From Metopolophium dirhodum (Eukaryota > Arthropoda > Insecta > Hemiptera > Aphididae), in assembly GCF_019925205.1 (NCBI RefSeq), contig NC_083565.1, positions 16,954,241-17,018,240 of the forward strand: a stretch of DNA of 64,000 nt, written 5' to 3'. The notes beneath the pieces are model-generated. The model saw nothing but the letters and a program-made list of their open reading frames with translations, did no database searches and was not told where the DNA came from. The translations under genes and the position numbers were made by a program. Below are positions 14,601 to 28,605 of the stretch, piece after piece (the stretch's first letter is position 1; each line of letters opens with the position of its first letter).

Positions 14601-17560
14601 CTTTTTGATCTCGGCGACAACGGATCGGTTATCACTTATCACTTATTAGTTATTACTTATTATAATATTACTATATAATAGTTACCTAGCCGCAATGTTA
14701 GCGCATACTACACGTCTATATACAATATAATATGAATTACTAACTCCGTTTACCACGATGATAATTTACGCAATATAAATTTCTGAACTCAAAAAAACCA
14801 CGCAACCAACCGCCGGTCCGGAAAAATGTTTTAGTAGGTAGGTACCTATAGGTATTGTGTACCCAACACGCTTTACAGCAATTCGAACGCGCAGATATAG
14901 GTACATACCACGCGTATTATGGTAATTTCGTAATCTGTTTTGGACAAGTGAAAGATTATACTCCGTTTTCCTATAATAATAATACTATAGACATAACGTC
15001 CACGACAACAACGTTAACAGTCAGTGCCTATAATGGTATACTCGGCTGAAACGGCGAAACGCCAAACCGAAATGATAATAATATGGTATAAATGTATAAT
15101 AATAAAACTGCACAAGACCGGATAAGTCATTGACGCCTTTCGTTCCGCTCTTATTATTCGCGCGCGCGAGAAAAACAGTGAATATAATATTATACATTTA
15201 TGTCTTTCCACCGCGCATCGCTGATAACTGATATACCTAACCAAATATTCACGTACTCACTATGCATATAAACGACCACGTTACTACAAAGCACAAGTAG
15301 GCATCAAAGGTGAGTTAATCAAGGGATTCACACATCGGTAACTGGTAAAAAAAATGTCAAGTATAAAAAACTTCAAACTTACAATTTTCAAGATATAATA
15401 TCTTTTATATAGGTACAATAGGACAAGGTGATAGATAATAAAGCTATGTGTTGATCTCGTATCAATAATGTAGTCAGCAGATTATCAATAGACAATATAT
15501 AGTTGTAATTAATTTGAGCATTTTATCAAATATCAATTTATATATATAATTAAAATGATTTAGAATTTGGATATTAGTAGAATAGAGGTTGTTTTTTTAC
15601 TATAGAAAAGATAATAAAGGCTTCAATATCTGAGGTTATTAGCCTTTAATAGAGCCTAGAGGTTTTATTTTTATAGTTTTTATAGACTATGACAATTTTA
15701 AACGTTGAAAAAAAAGTTTTATAAATAAAAACACATTCCGTGTCGTTTTTATTCTAGATTCCACATAGGTAAATTGAACTTGTATAACATCCCGCATTCG
15801 CTTAACGCCAAACGATATAATATTATATGTATTATAAGCTATAACATTATAAAATTATGGTATTATACTATACATATGTATACCAAAATATTGTCCATAT
15901 TATTGTTATACGGACCATCGCAAATTCCAGAAATGAGTGGCACGTGGGTCCCTGATGTTATAAACACTGCTGGAAGGTCGTACGAGACAAATCAGATCTG
16001 TCAACGGATACTACTAAATTTTATTATAATATTATCATGCTCGAGAGTTTGGCGTTCGGATGGGGGCGAGGTTGACGTGATGGAAATCGCGAGTTATACG
16101 TCGTGAACAGTTTTCGTCGGACCGCGCGGATAATATTATAATATAAGCCCGTGTGACCGTGTACACAATAATAGTATCAAACTGGCGATTATTTCGGCCT
16201 GTCCCAATAAACGACAATTTGTCGCCCAAGGTTGACGCGCACGACATACTAAGTCTTTGACGCATATATGATATATAGGAGGTAACTCGTGTGCAAAAAT
16301 AGTATTACATATACAATTATTATAAATATATAATATTAAATGAGTTACAATAATTATTTGGATATAGGTAGATACCTACTATATATAGAGAGCGTATAAT
16401 CCAGTGTCATATATACAAGAGTACCTACGACCTCAGGTATATCATTATGTTATACTATATTACTATGTACGTTTCGCTGCAAGTTGTGATTTTTATTTTT
16501 CGTACACTGTCCTCCCTCCGCCCACGAACGTTCTCGCGGCATTGTGACTTAACTATGCATGGGGAAAAGTAGCTTGCCAGATGTCGGCAGCGGCGGCGTC
16601 GGCTATACGACGATGACGTCCAGCCGCAGCGACTGACTATATACACACTTATATTATATTATTATGTATATACTTATGCAGACGCGCGGAACACGGCACA
16701 CGCAAACGGCACCGCGCGCGACGGTATTATTAAAACTGGATTGGTATTTTTTTTTCCTCTTTTATTTTATTTTTAACTCCCTCTTTCCTTCTGCAGCAAT
16801 ACACGCACACACGCACACACACACACGCCAAAGATAAGACCGACCGGAGAGCACCTATTTTATCCGACCGACTGCGCAGTCTCTCCTCACCGCCCTCACT
16901 CACTCTCTCTCACTCTCCCCCTCACCAACGTCTTTCGTCGAACGAACGACCTGAATGTTTCCCGACAGTCTTTGTTTCCCAAATGCCATCAGGATTGTAT
17001 TACACAACACCGCGCGAACGTCGCAGCCACCGCCACCTGGGTGCGAGATAATAATAATTATCCTGTTTATCTTACGGGCGTTGGTGTCCGTATAATAATG
17101 ACTATATGGTTTACACTCTGATACAAGGCACGCCGATCACCACACACAGCCGCGTTACCGTTGTCGTTTTTATTTTTATTATTGTTGTTGTTGTTGTTGT
17201 TGTTGTTATACCAAGCAACTCTCGGTGCAAATAATATAGTAGGTACAGCATAATATAGTTGTATGGTATACAGTGAGTATACACTATGTCTAGTATGTAT
17301 ACATGGTAAGTGGTAGGCATGGTTTACATGTTGGATATTAAATATATTATTATAATAATAATAATAATACATATTATCACGATGACAGGTGATAAAACGG
17401 AAACGTTACTCGTGTACCTAGTTTTATTAAAACGATAATATTCAACCGGTAAGGTCAAGCCGACGAGATGTTAAGAAAGTATAATATTATAATATTATGT
17501 ATCATAATATGATATTGCACCTATTCGCGTGTCATTAAATGATATTAAGTCTAAAGACAA
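14601..17560. other. Mixed region with CpG-rich, pyrimidine-rich promoter-like block
   Basis: Blocks of higher GC lie at about 14750-15200, 15900-16260 and especially 16500-17060. The last contains a CpG-dense segment, a CA-repeat (about 16801-16828), a CT-rich pyrimidine block (16870-16925) and CCACCGCCACC-like sequence. A TTG microsatellite lies at about 17180-17208. Frames of up to ~110 codons are present but contain no recognisable domain and look compositional. The 16.5-17.1 kb block resembles an insect housekeeping-type promoter or 5' UTR, but no coding exon can be tied to it. Confidence 0.4.
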
Positions 17561-20500
17561 CGATAACGTTATACGGACGTTGAAAAATATTACAAAAAAT
17601 TTATTTTATTTTCAAGATCCAAATAAACTACAGAATGCAGATAAGTAATCTCTAGACGATCGTCACGAGTAACAATAGGGACATTAAAACAATGAAAAAG
17701 CTCCAAAAAATACTTTCACCGATACAACATACAAACTGGCCATCCATTATCAACAAATCATATAAATTCTTTGAGTTACAACTTTTTTTTATTCGACACT
17801 TTTAAAGTATTTATATTATGTACGAATAAACAAAATGCATATCGATTCAAATATATTATTAAGTACCTATAGGTACTGCTAATATCGAAAAATGACATAT
17901 AATATTTGCTTTAAATGCTCCCAAAAATTACAAGCTAGTTCCTCGAAATTTCAATACAATTTTTTTATACAAATATACAAACCAATCAACATGAATTTAA
18001 TATTTTATAAATATTGAATGTAGTATTACTTATACATTATTTGAACAATCGTAAAATGTTTGTTTTTAATTAATAAATTATAATAAACAATTATTTTCAT
18101 TTGCTCAGATTAATATTTATTTTATTAAAACCAATCATACATATATAGAGACTAGGGTTATAAATAAATAAATAATAAATAATAATAATATTATAATATT
18201 TTACTTATGACTAATGATTAAAACCTTATTTTCTTTAATAATCTTTAGGTATCCACTATTCTAATGAACATTAATTTAAAAGTATTGTACTCCAATTTTG
18301 ATTTTTTTATATAACTTTATTAAAGTATAAAGTTTTGAATTAATTGTACACTTCCTGTAAATATAAATTATAATATATTGAAGTACTCGAGTACCTATTT
18401 AACTGACTAATTAGTCATAAAATCAACTAGGACCTAGTTACTAGTTTATAGCAGTTATGGCCTATTTCGGAAATCTTTTGAGAAACTAATACAAAATAAC
18501 ATCTGCTACTTGCTAGTAAAATTATGATGCTAGGAATACTTGACATTATCGTATAGGAATAAGAACTACCTCGGTAATGATGGATTAACGTGCGTACCTA
18601 ATTCCTGATATTCGTATTCCGTACTAATAGTTAATTTTATATACGTCTTATTGTTATTATTTAATTATAAACATATATTTAATAGGTCATATGTAATCTA
18701 CAACTAAAAAAGTCTATAGTAATTTATGGACTATTTCAAATCAACATTGGTTGAGGCCTGAGTGAAACAAGGGATGTATACCTATTAAAAACAATGGTTT
18801 GTTGTTTTTTTTGTATTTGTGATCAGTGATCACATTTTGGTGGATAAAATTTATTTTAATCTTCAACATTAAAAGTGGTTTATGGTAAACAATTTGATCT
18901 AATTGGTACTGTGGGGTCAAAAGTAGGGAATTCCTGGTACTTTGTTTGCTGATTGTGACAAGCGGGGAGTGGGCATACTTACAAAATGCAACACTATATA
19001 GTTTACGACAAACTTGATTTATTGTAGGTAATTCAGAAAGGAATAAATAATAATCGGGAAGACTTTTCATATTGACTTATAAGTTTTAATCAATGTTTTC
19101 GTCAAAAATTACATCAACTTATCAAATTAAGAAAATACTAATACCTCGACTAATACAGTAATACATAATACAATATAATACAAGATTAATATGTAAGGCT
19201 ATTTTTAAGAATAGATGTTCATCCATCCGTCTCTTATTTTATTACCTTCACTTCATTTTTCATATTTAATGAATTATCGTTGAATTCAAATTTAACACAA
19301 TCCAACTATCCAAGTACAGTGGCCTACCCAATAAGCAATAGATACACTCATAACCTATCAACTGGCAACGCCAACTATACAGTAGAAAGAGTTACCTGTA
19401 TTTTTATCATCCTGTATAAATCGGGCTGTATTCCAGTATAGGTAATACTCTGCCCAACGAGGAAAACACGGACGAAAATCGATTCTTTTGCGCATCCCCA
19501 AGTGATACCCGAGGTGATACCCCCCTTCGATAGCGGAACCGATCCGGTCTCAATAGCAGGGTATCAAGTTGAGATTATCAAAATCGGTGTGTTCTCTTGC
19601 TGGACAAAGTATTATACATGGAGGGGTTTTTCAAAACTAGTTGAAAGATATTTACAGTTTGCTGAATAGTGCGTCAAAATACTAACACGCATTAGAAAGG
19701 CCTTTAAAAAAATAAATTGCTTACGTTGTCTATTGTCGTTAAAATAAGGAAATTGAACATTTATTAATCAAATAGTTTCCTAGTTAATTTACTTTATAAA
19801 TTAATATTCAGTTTTAATAACAATTTTGAAAATTTCTTGCGAATTATGTTATAAAAAATACAAATATAAACAAAATAGTTATAATGCGTTATGCTTAGCG
19901 GATAGTACATTTATTTACTATATTATTGTTAAAATGAGCCTTAAGCTAACATTTATGAATTGAGTGATATAATCTTTTTATTAACACTAGAATTATTTGA
20001 AAATGATTAATTATTTTTAAAAAACTGATAAGACCATGAATTTTATAAAGGCACAAGCGTCAACAAGCATTAAGTAGGAAAGCATTATTTACTAAGGTAT
20101 TTTATAATAAACTAAACAGGTTAGATAAAATTACCATGTACTTAAATGACTTAACAATTTGATATAACCACCTAAGATAAATTTAGTACTGAATATAAGC
20201 TAAATAATTGCTCATATTTAGCTCGCATAAATATATTATAGTCTATGAAAAAAACCGAGAAAAAAACGCATAAAATAAATAAATTCCATATGCTGGTTTC
20301 TCTTTATTGTTTAACTATTTTATTTAATTATCATGTCTTCTCTTTTGAATAATTTTTCATGATGTCATATTTTTAACAAATAAAAGTACTAAGTTAATAT
20401 ATTTTATCATTTCTATATACCTATTAGCTATTAGCATTGAAACTTTAACACTAACGTTTGACTTTACATAAGTAAAATCGTAAATAAATAGAACAAAATA

Positions 20501-23440
20501 TATTTTTTTTAAATATCGTGACAAATAATTTTGTCTTCTTTGACATAGAATAACATAGGCATAGGACGTGGTTATAGATAATATATGGTAAATTATTTTG
20601 TTAATATTAAATATGAATGTAGGAAAATTGATGAAAAATAAGATATTGAAATATTGGAAAGTGGTAGGTAACAACAAGGCAATATATACGTACTATAACT
20701 GAGTATAGTATACAGATATAGGTACTCGGGTTCCCCATTGTCTTTTTTTTTTTAAAAAAAAGAGGTTTTACTAAATTACGTATTTCTAGAAAAAATCTTA
20801 AAAATATAATATTGTTGTTCATATTCATAAAAATGTATTCATTTAATTATAATATATATTTCACATTAATTATAAATAATATACCCATTTCGTTATACCT
20901 CAAACTGATCATTTTCAGCGATAAAAACAAGTCCATATTATATACGCAAAACATTATTATTATTTTTTTTAAATTAACTCACTCAATGGGATACAAAATA
21001 TCTCGAATATTTTATTGTGTCTATAAAGTGTTAATATAAATATATTTTCTGAATATTTCACATACATTCGGTTATTATTTCATTCTGTTATTATATACAA
21101 CAAGTAAAAAATTATATTATGATGAGTTGACACGTATGGTACTATTATACCTATTATTTTAATATCTCTCGACTCCCATAATTATGTTTAAAAATTCTTT
21201 GTGAGTGCGGCAATATTAAACCATCTTCCCAAAATGTATTATTGAATTTGTTGAATGTTTTTAATGTCAAGAATTTGAAATTTTTAAAATATAGTTTTAA
21301 TTAGAATAAATTTCCATAACAAATAAATATTTAAATCAGTAGGTACTTATTTATACACAGAAGCCAAGGTAACAGGAAGACCTGACGGATGAAATAACTT
21401 TTGTTGTAATCAAAATTTTTAATTTTTTTTATATATATAATTCAGTCACTTTCCCTCACATCAAATATAAAAAAATTTTATAACTGATTATAAGAACCAT
21501 TTTGAAGGTTTATTAACATTTATCTAAGTTAAGTAGTTAATTTTTTAGAATTTTTTTAATATATCAATATTTTTTGAGTAAATATTAATTTAGAACGTAA
21601 TAACTTATTTCAAAATATTTTTTTGGGAATTTACTGACATCGGTATATTTCTTAAATTATTTATCAACCATATAATTTTCACAAATTTTGTCATACGTAT
21701 AAGTAGCATCATTTTTTGTTCAGGTCTTCCTGTTACACCCTGTATATATATTATAAAACAATACAAATGGTTATGTATATAATTAAAATTAATACAGTAA
21801 ATAAATTTAATAAAAAAATTGAATAAAATTATAAAATAAATATAACTGTTTAATGTTTATATTATGCAAGAAAACTAAAAAAGGTTCATTGCACGTGCAT
21901 ATAATATTATGAAATTCATATTTCCGTGATCTCACATGACTTTCTATTTAGTTTTAGATAATTTACCTAATATACCTATTATTTTTATTATCTAAAATTA
22001 TTCAAGAAAAAATTATAATATTTTAGACTTTAAACGCCATTTCTAGTAATGAACCAAGCTGTTAACTAATATTATATATTTTGTTATGTTCTTAACAGTT
22101 TTTGAAAAGGCATTATAAAGAATCGAGGGAACCCTATTTGCTACTTTATATGGGTTATAATAAATAATAGCAAAATACATCAGTCATCACGAATTGTAAC
22201 ACATTATAACACGGAGATTAGTCAATTAAAAAAGATACCTGGGGATAATATGCTGGCTTTTTATACTATCAGAATTTTAATGTATTTATAATGACTATTT
22301 GTTTTTATTCTTACTTCTAACCCATTAATTTGTATTTGTTAATATTTTAAAGTAAAATTGTCTAATATATATACATTGACGGATAGCTTACAACGGTGCT
22401 TACAATTATATTTATAATTTTGTAAAGTCAAATAAATCGTCCATAATACCTAGATACTTATAGATTATTATATATTATAGATAAGTGATAAAATAAAAAT
22501 ATTTTTGATGTCCGCTTTCTAACATTTTAGAGTATAATATTGTTTTCTAACTAAACTCTCACCATTAACAATATCTTTTTGGACAAACACCAAATACATA
22601 ATTGGAAGACAATAATTGTCAATAACAATAATGTCAAAAACTTTCCATTCTTCGTGAGATTCTAAACCAAATATTAATTTTAATACCTACTAAACATAAA
22701 TGCAGCAGATTAATATTAATAGGTACAAGATAAAATCCTGTTATAATTTATTTTATACATAGGTAGGTATATGTATATTCAGCTAATTAGTTATTTTAAC
22801 GATAAATGTAATCTTAAATTTTTGAAAAATTTGAATAGCATTCATTTCTAGTTGATAATTTTTAAACCATACAAAACACATTTTATTCCCAATCACATAA
22901 AATAATTATTTATAATAATTAATACATAATGTCATAATACTTACTATTTATACTAAAAAATAATACTACACAGTACTAAACTTCAAACGTTATGATGTAA
23001 ATTACTAAATAGTATTTTTGTGAAAGACGAAAATACGTGTTTAAAATAGATTTATATTTTTACCTAAAGTTTTTTACTTTCCAAGTTTGTAATTTGTAGT
23101 CATCATATAAAAAATCCTTTATGTTAAATATAATATAATTCATAAAATACTATATTTACCAAAAAAACCAACTACTTTTTTTTTTTAATAATCTTTTATG
23201 GGATCTTTTTTTTGTTTTTTATTATAATAACTTATAACATGATTAGGTACCTAGTGAAAATGTGCATATAAATAGAAAATTTCTTGTAATTAAAAGTAAA
23301 ATCACGGATCTCTAAAATGTACTACCTAAACATTTGTCATTAAAATTAATTTGTGTATCTATTAACAAGCGACAAATGTGGTATAAATGATTGCGCTTTC
23401 ATAAAAAATCAGAGGAAATGTGAAAATGGTAAATAGGTAC
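17561..23440. other. AT-rich DNA, one MITE, no gene recognised
   Basis: This is AT-rich sequence with one MITE at 21358-21742 (listed separately). A more complex block at 19420-19620 contains a direct repeat of GTGATACC (two copies about 12 bases apart) and may be a TE remnant, but no termini could be defined. A minus-strand frame of 109 codons at 18741-19070 has no recognisable domain or splice context and was not accepted as a gene. Confidence 0.5.
21358..21742. mobile_element. MITE, family with GTAACAGGAAGACCTGA termini (copy 1)
   Basis: The right end reads TCAGGTCTTCCTGTTACACCCTG and is followed by TA. The left end carries the same terminus in inverted orientation (GGTAACAGGAAGACCTGA at 21368-21385), with a degraded outermost segment. 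The ~385-bp body is AT-rich and non-coding. A second, more diverged copy lies in XRN1 intron 10 (40489-40980). The TA flank at the right end and the CAGGGTG-type outer terminus suggest a Tc1/mariner-like non-autonomous element. The termini are seen; the superfamily is inferred. Confidence 0.75.
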
Positions 23441-24720
23441 CTACTGTATTTTAATTAGATCTATTCGAATACGTAAGGACGGAAATCGTAGTAAAAATAC
23501 CAGATTGGTTTTCCGCCGATAACTTTCTACGCGAGCATGTTTTGCACTATTAACTCTACAACCCTTTCCGTTTAATATTCGGTGAAAATTATTTACTAAC
23601 CACATACTCATTGACTGTGTGTCATCATTACTTCTCGGATAATTACAAATCAATGGCAGAGATGTTTCAGTCTAAACCCTCGACCTTTGTAGACTTGGCG
23701 GTTAGTTCAGACCGTTATACTGCTGGCAATGTTATCATTTTGGTGATATTAATAAATGTACCTAAATGTACCTATAGGTATACAGCAGTCTCCGTAATTA
23801 CAATGCCTAACCGATATTAGAGTGAAAACTGCAATTGGAGACGATTTTTCAAAGAGGGCTGTGAATGCGTCGGTACCTTTTATTCTAAGTATATTATACC
23901 AGGTATTTTATAAAGAAGGCCATTTTAGACATTAGGGCTGGCGGCGTTACGAGTTTACAACATCTGTGTGCAATACAATATGACACTGGGAGAGGTACAT
24001 AGCATAAAATCGTCGATAATATCGTGCAGATTCAGCGTAGTAGTGTATGCTGCTAATATATTTTTATACCTATACTATAAATTATAATATTATAAAACCT
24101 AATACCTTGTGATCAATTGCCCAGCATTTAAATTCCTCGACCGAAAGGTGTTGCTGAGTGCTAGATATACGGTTTGGTGTCGTCTGTTTTGATCTTCGGC
24201 GGTTTTTTGACAATTCGCATTCGGCTGATCCACACTGCCTATACCGTGTGCGAGTATACGACGGACATTCAATACGATATGTGTGCGCGAAATGTATGTT
24301 ATTTATGTTTCATATGTAAAATGTTTGTGCATTAAACAAAATATACTAACAGAAATTTAACGAAGTAGACGGCGATAAGAGTCGGAGTAAAAACTATAAG
24401 TGACTAAAATGCCACGGAGAATCGCGGATGAAACGAAGAAAAAAAAGGTTTTAACATGACGGCGACGACGAATCACGAGACTACGATCAGCGACGCGTTC
24501 GTCGGAACACTGTGCCACAACAAACAACAAAAACAAACATGCACGACGCACCGGTGTGCCGCCCGGATGAGAGACCAGAAACCAGAAGATTTTTGGAGTG
24601 GCGCACGCAGACGCATGTCGCGAGCTCTCTCTAGCGGACAGTCCCCGAACGTTGCGCGCGAAACTATTTGGAAACGTCCTCAAACAGCATCGATCTAATA
24701 ATTTATAAACATTTTATTAG
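23441..24720. other. CpG-rich island, possible promoter or regulatory block
   Basis: GC-rich, CpG-dense blocks lie at 23450-23560 and 24120-24690. The second overlaps open frames of 80-108 codons on both strands. Those frames mirror each other, have no domain and lack conserved splice junctions, so composition explains them. It is plausibly a promoter or conserved non-coding element. Confidence 0.4.
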
Positions 24721-25096
24721 TGGTTCGGGATTCCAATTATTTCCATCGTAGATACTATTATAGGTAACCATATATTATATTATGTTATTCGTAAAAATTA
24801 AAAATACATTTTAATACTGTGTATAATAATTAAAAGCTGAGTTGGCTAATATTTTCAAAAACAGAATTAAGTTCTTATTAAAGTAACCAAGTCGTAATAT
24901 TATATGGACTATTATTGAAATTGGGTATATAGATAGTCATGGTTTAATATACGAATATATGGACTTAGGATGATGCCATGATGGTGATAAGTGATAACTG
25001 ATGGGACTATTACTTATTAGGACTTGGATATAAACTATACTACTTAAATATATAATATTTTGTGTAGATCATGAATAAGTGTCAGTGAGTCATTAC

Positions 25097-25934
25097 TAGG
25101 GCTGGGATTTTAATGTCCTAAAAAAAATGCTTTTATGACCTAAAAACTCTAAATAATGCCCTAAAAAAAATGCTCTTATGATCTAAACATTTTTTTTTAA
25201 AATAATTTTAGTATAAATTACAATAATAAGTTTAAAAAAATGCATTACAAAAATCTATTACAAGTGTAAGCTGTCAATACATAGTTTTAGTATAAATCAA
25301 AAAAAAAAGTTGTACACAAAGCTAGATAAACTTAATCTCATAGACGTGGACTTCGTTCAATCTGAAAAAAAAATATTTTAAATTTTAAAAATAAATTATT
25401 TAATAGGTTTAGATCGTATATTTATTTACCTGTACATTCTGAACTGTTACACTGAACCACAAGACCTTGTTTCTAAACTAAATTATCAAAAAAAATTAAC
25501 TAGAAACGGTGTTAATGACGACAAAACTCGTACTGAACGTCGAACGATATCATCAGACGTTGATTTTACCGATTTAAGATTATTTAACAGGAAATGCAGG
25601 TAGAGGTTACTCAAACCTTGTCCGATAATATAATACGAATTACGAGTACCTACTTATAATCTGTTATATTTATTTAAAAACCATGTTGGTGTAAAAATCT
25701 TAAAATAAAATTTCAAATTCATACTTGGTTTCCAAAACTCAAAAAATGCTCCAAAAACTCTAAAATGCCCTAAAAAGTTAAGAAAATGACCTAAAAACTA
25801 AAAAATGCCAAAAAATGCAAAAAAATGCAAATTAAACTTTCTTATTCTCATTCAAAAAACAAATTTGTGTTAAGACGAGCATTGCACAGTAAGCTTAGGA
25901 AAACAATGCAAAGTGCATCGAAATCCCAGCCCTA
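25097..25934. mobile_element. hAT-type MITE with perfect 8-bp target duplication
   Basis: The element begins TAGGGCTGGGATTT and ends AAATCCCAGCCCTA, a 14-base perfect terminal inverted repeat that continues with mismatches. It is flanked on both sides by the identical 8-mer GTCATTAC (25089-25096 and 25935-25942), the target-duplication length of hAT transposons. The 838-bp interior is AT-rich. Near both ends it carries repeated 'atgccctaaaaa'-type subunits, and it has no transposase frame. It is a non-autonomous insertion with recognisable, well-preserved boundaries. Confidence 0.93.
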
Positions 25935-26015
25935 GTCATTACTCACTAGTTGTGTCAGTCACATACTCACATAGGCACATATAGCCAGTAGCCACATGGT
26001 ATTCACACCAGTCAC

Positions 26016-26100
26016 CAGGGCCGGCTCAAGGTATAGGTGAGCTAGGCACTGGCCCCTAGAGCGACACTTTAGTAGGAGGATGGCATTTTAGAAACAGTGA
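26016..26100 (+). mobile_element. Solo terminus of a hAT-like element (possible)
   Basis: The sequence CAGGGCCGGCTCAAGG resembles the conserved outer end of hAT-family insect elements. It leads into a GC-richer segment of about 85 bases, then AT-rich DNA. No matching inverted end was found downstream in the window, so this is a truncated copy or a coincidental match. Confidence 0.35.
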
Positions 26101-26705
26101 TATTATATTTATTTTAGAGGCAGAAAAATTTGATAGTGCATTATTTTCGCTTGCCAGTCACATCTCAATCTCGATTTCGACGTTAGGTTAGGTTGTTGAA
26201 TTTTAGTAAATAGGTACCTGTTTTACTTTTTTTGTGTGAATAAATATTTTTATTAATGTTTTTACGCAATTGACAATTGACACATCGTCACATTCTAAAT
26301 ATGGGACTAGAATAATGTGATCATAATATAGAACGGATGACGACTGATGAGTTGTGGAAAAACATAGTCTCGTCGTTTTTTATCGGTAATATAACTTATA
26401 AGTTATAAGCACCGAAACCGAAGTACCTTATACGGTCGCACAGCGCCGTCGACGAGTATTATAAAATGTTTTATATAGGTACTGACGTAATTTTCTTTTA
26501 CATATTTTTACCTCCTCGTGATGCACGCTGGGTAATATCCACACTCAAACGCGTAACCAGAATTTTTTTGGAAGTGTTTTAATTTTATATTTTAATATAA
26601 CATCTGGGAGCTTTTATACACTAATACACAGTACACTTCACATTGTAGTCATCAATTTTCATATTAATAATATCAAATAGGAAATATAACCATATATATG
26701 ACATC

Positions 26706-26876
26706 CATAGGCGTAAATAGTGTTTGAAATTTGGGGGGCTGTAGCTCAGGCCTAAACTTGATATTCTTATGATGGTTTTAAATTATAGCAGTGAAATCAT
26801 TCTATTTTTGGGAGGGTTATAGAAATTCTGAGGGGCTAAGTTCCCCCTAGCCCCCCTCCCCAATTTGCGCCTATTG
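26706..26876. mobile_element. Short hAT-type MITE with 8-bp target duplication
   Basis: This 171-bp element has inverted ends (CATAGGCGTAAAT on the left; the right end in reverse complement reads CAATAGGCGCAAATTGGGG). Identical 8-mers ATGACATC flank it at 26698-26705 and 26877-26884. Just inside the termini are G-rich and C-rich tracts on opposite sides, giving a strong hairpin. The left terminus has lost one base relative to the right. It has no coding capacity. Confidence 0.88.
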
Positions 26877-27624
26877 ATGACATCATATTTTGTAGAAATC
26901 TGAATTATACATTACCTACATATATTTGTTTGCACAGATATGGCCAATAGGGGTGTTTCAACTTTCAACACCCTAAACACCCACACCCCCTACGCCAATG
27001 TCCATCACGCTGTATGTATATAATATTTTTATAATTATACGAATTAAAACGCTTTATACGATTAGGTGGTACATTGCACTGCAGAACCATTTGAAATGCA
27101 GGATATTCCGAGTGCGTTTCGTTTTTTAAGGGACATCAGAACAACAAATGTGCAAGTACAAGTTTCCATTTAAAATATTGATCATTTATAGACGCCATCA
27201 AACAATTTAAGTATACATTTTAGAAATATCAAAAAAAATTTAAATTTACATAATACAAGTACCAATCCAAACAACCACACAGATCACAAGAAAACAAAAT
27301 AGAATTACATGTAAAAAAATTAAAATCGTAATTAACAAATTTTAGACTAATTTAATAACAATATTAAGTTTTATAAAAAAAAATGGAATTTAAACACATT
27401 AGTCGGTTGAAAAATTAATAAAATGTATAAATATTTATAAAGGATGTACACTCGTTATAATTTAAAATGATTGGGTGTATGTAGGCTAAAATAGTTTTAG
27501 TGTTAATGCCAGGACAGTTCTCTTATAGGCGTATGGAGCATAATATACACACGTCAATAACTCGATAACAATATACAATTCAATATACGGATTTAACGAC
27601 AACTATTACCTATTATTTTAACAA

Positions 27625-27921
27625 AATTAAAGTTAGTTAACGTCGTCCGATTTTGATTCTGAAAAAAATATTTGAATTTAGCAGAAAATGTCTGTAGATC
27701 GTACAAAACACTTTCCACTTTTAATTTTAATTTTAATTAGGTACCTATGATTTTAAAAATGTTATATTTTCAAGTTTTTAATTATACAGTTTACAATAAT
27801 ATAAGATTTAATTTTAACAATTCGGTCGAATTTTCAGTTCAAATTTTTTTCAGAATCAAAATCGGACATACATAATGTTTATTATGTTAACATAATTATG
27901 TTTATATATACTAACTTTAAA
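27625..27921. repeat. Foldback (inverted-repeat) element
   Basis: A ~30-base arm at 27645-27675, starting GTCCGATTTTGATTCTGAAA, is mirrored in reverse complement at 27838-27867. A weaker outer pair (ttaaagttagt at about 27627-27637 and actaactttaa at about 27909-27919) extends the palindrome. The centre is AT-rich and non-coding. No clear target duplication was found. It is likely a non-autonomous transposon. Confidence 0.7.
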
Positions 27922-28605
27922 TTTGACAAAACATATAAGCCACTACAAGGTCTTTTGAACTAAAATTGACGGCTGTATCAGGCCCTTTAATGCGTATTTA
28001 TTTTTGATTATATTATACTTTTACATTTTAATGGTTTTAAAGTAGGGTATCTAATATTTTTCCCCCTTCCCTCGCCAAAAATAAATGGTTCACAGCTACG
28101 TCACTGGTTGGTTGTTATCAATACTTTCTGTTAGATCCAGAAAGATAAAGGACTAAAGGAGTATAAAGAGTCTAGAATAAAGAGGAATATCGTTTATAGC
28201 TAGACATTGTACTCCGTTTCAAAACACGTCCAGAAAAGAATCACACGATTAAATGATTTCACTTCAGTCAGATCGCAACATTGATACTTCAACCCGTGTA
28301 TATATATTTTATAATAGGAATTATTCATTATTTTTTTGTAAAATATATGCTATATCACCATGAATACCTAATTGTAAATTTATTCTATGGCTTTTACAAC
28401 TATAAGCATTATATGCATTTATACGTATTGAAACCACGATACCATATTATCTTAGTTCGTGATTGAAACATATTCGTAATCAATTGCACCCGGCAATCCC
28501 CCTTCCACCGCTTCCATGGTACTGCGTGAATAATATATGTGGGTGGTGCTACTGAAATTTTCTTGAATCATTGGCAAAAAAATTTCTAAACCCAATGTGT
28601 GCAGT

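Noticed and set aside
15774..16106. 110-codon plus-strand frame
   Set aside because: The first half is low-complexity and the second crosses a CpG block. No family similarity was seen.
18741..19070. 109-codon minus-strand frame
   Set aside because: No recognisable motif, no splice context and no coding-like GC rise. A TE origin is possible but unsupported.
24357..24698. Overlapping frames of 108 and 80 codons on opposite strands
   Set aside because: Mutually shadowing frames in a CpG island with no domain. A promoter-like block is more likely.
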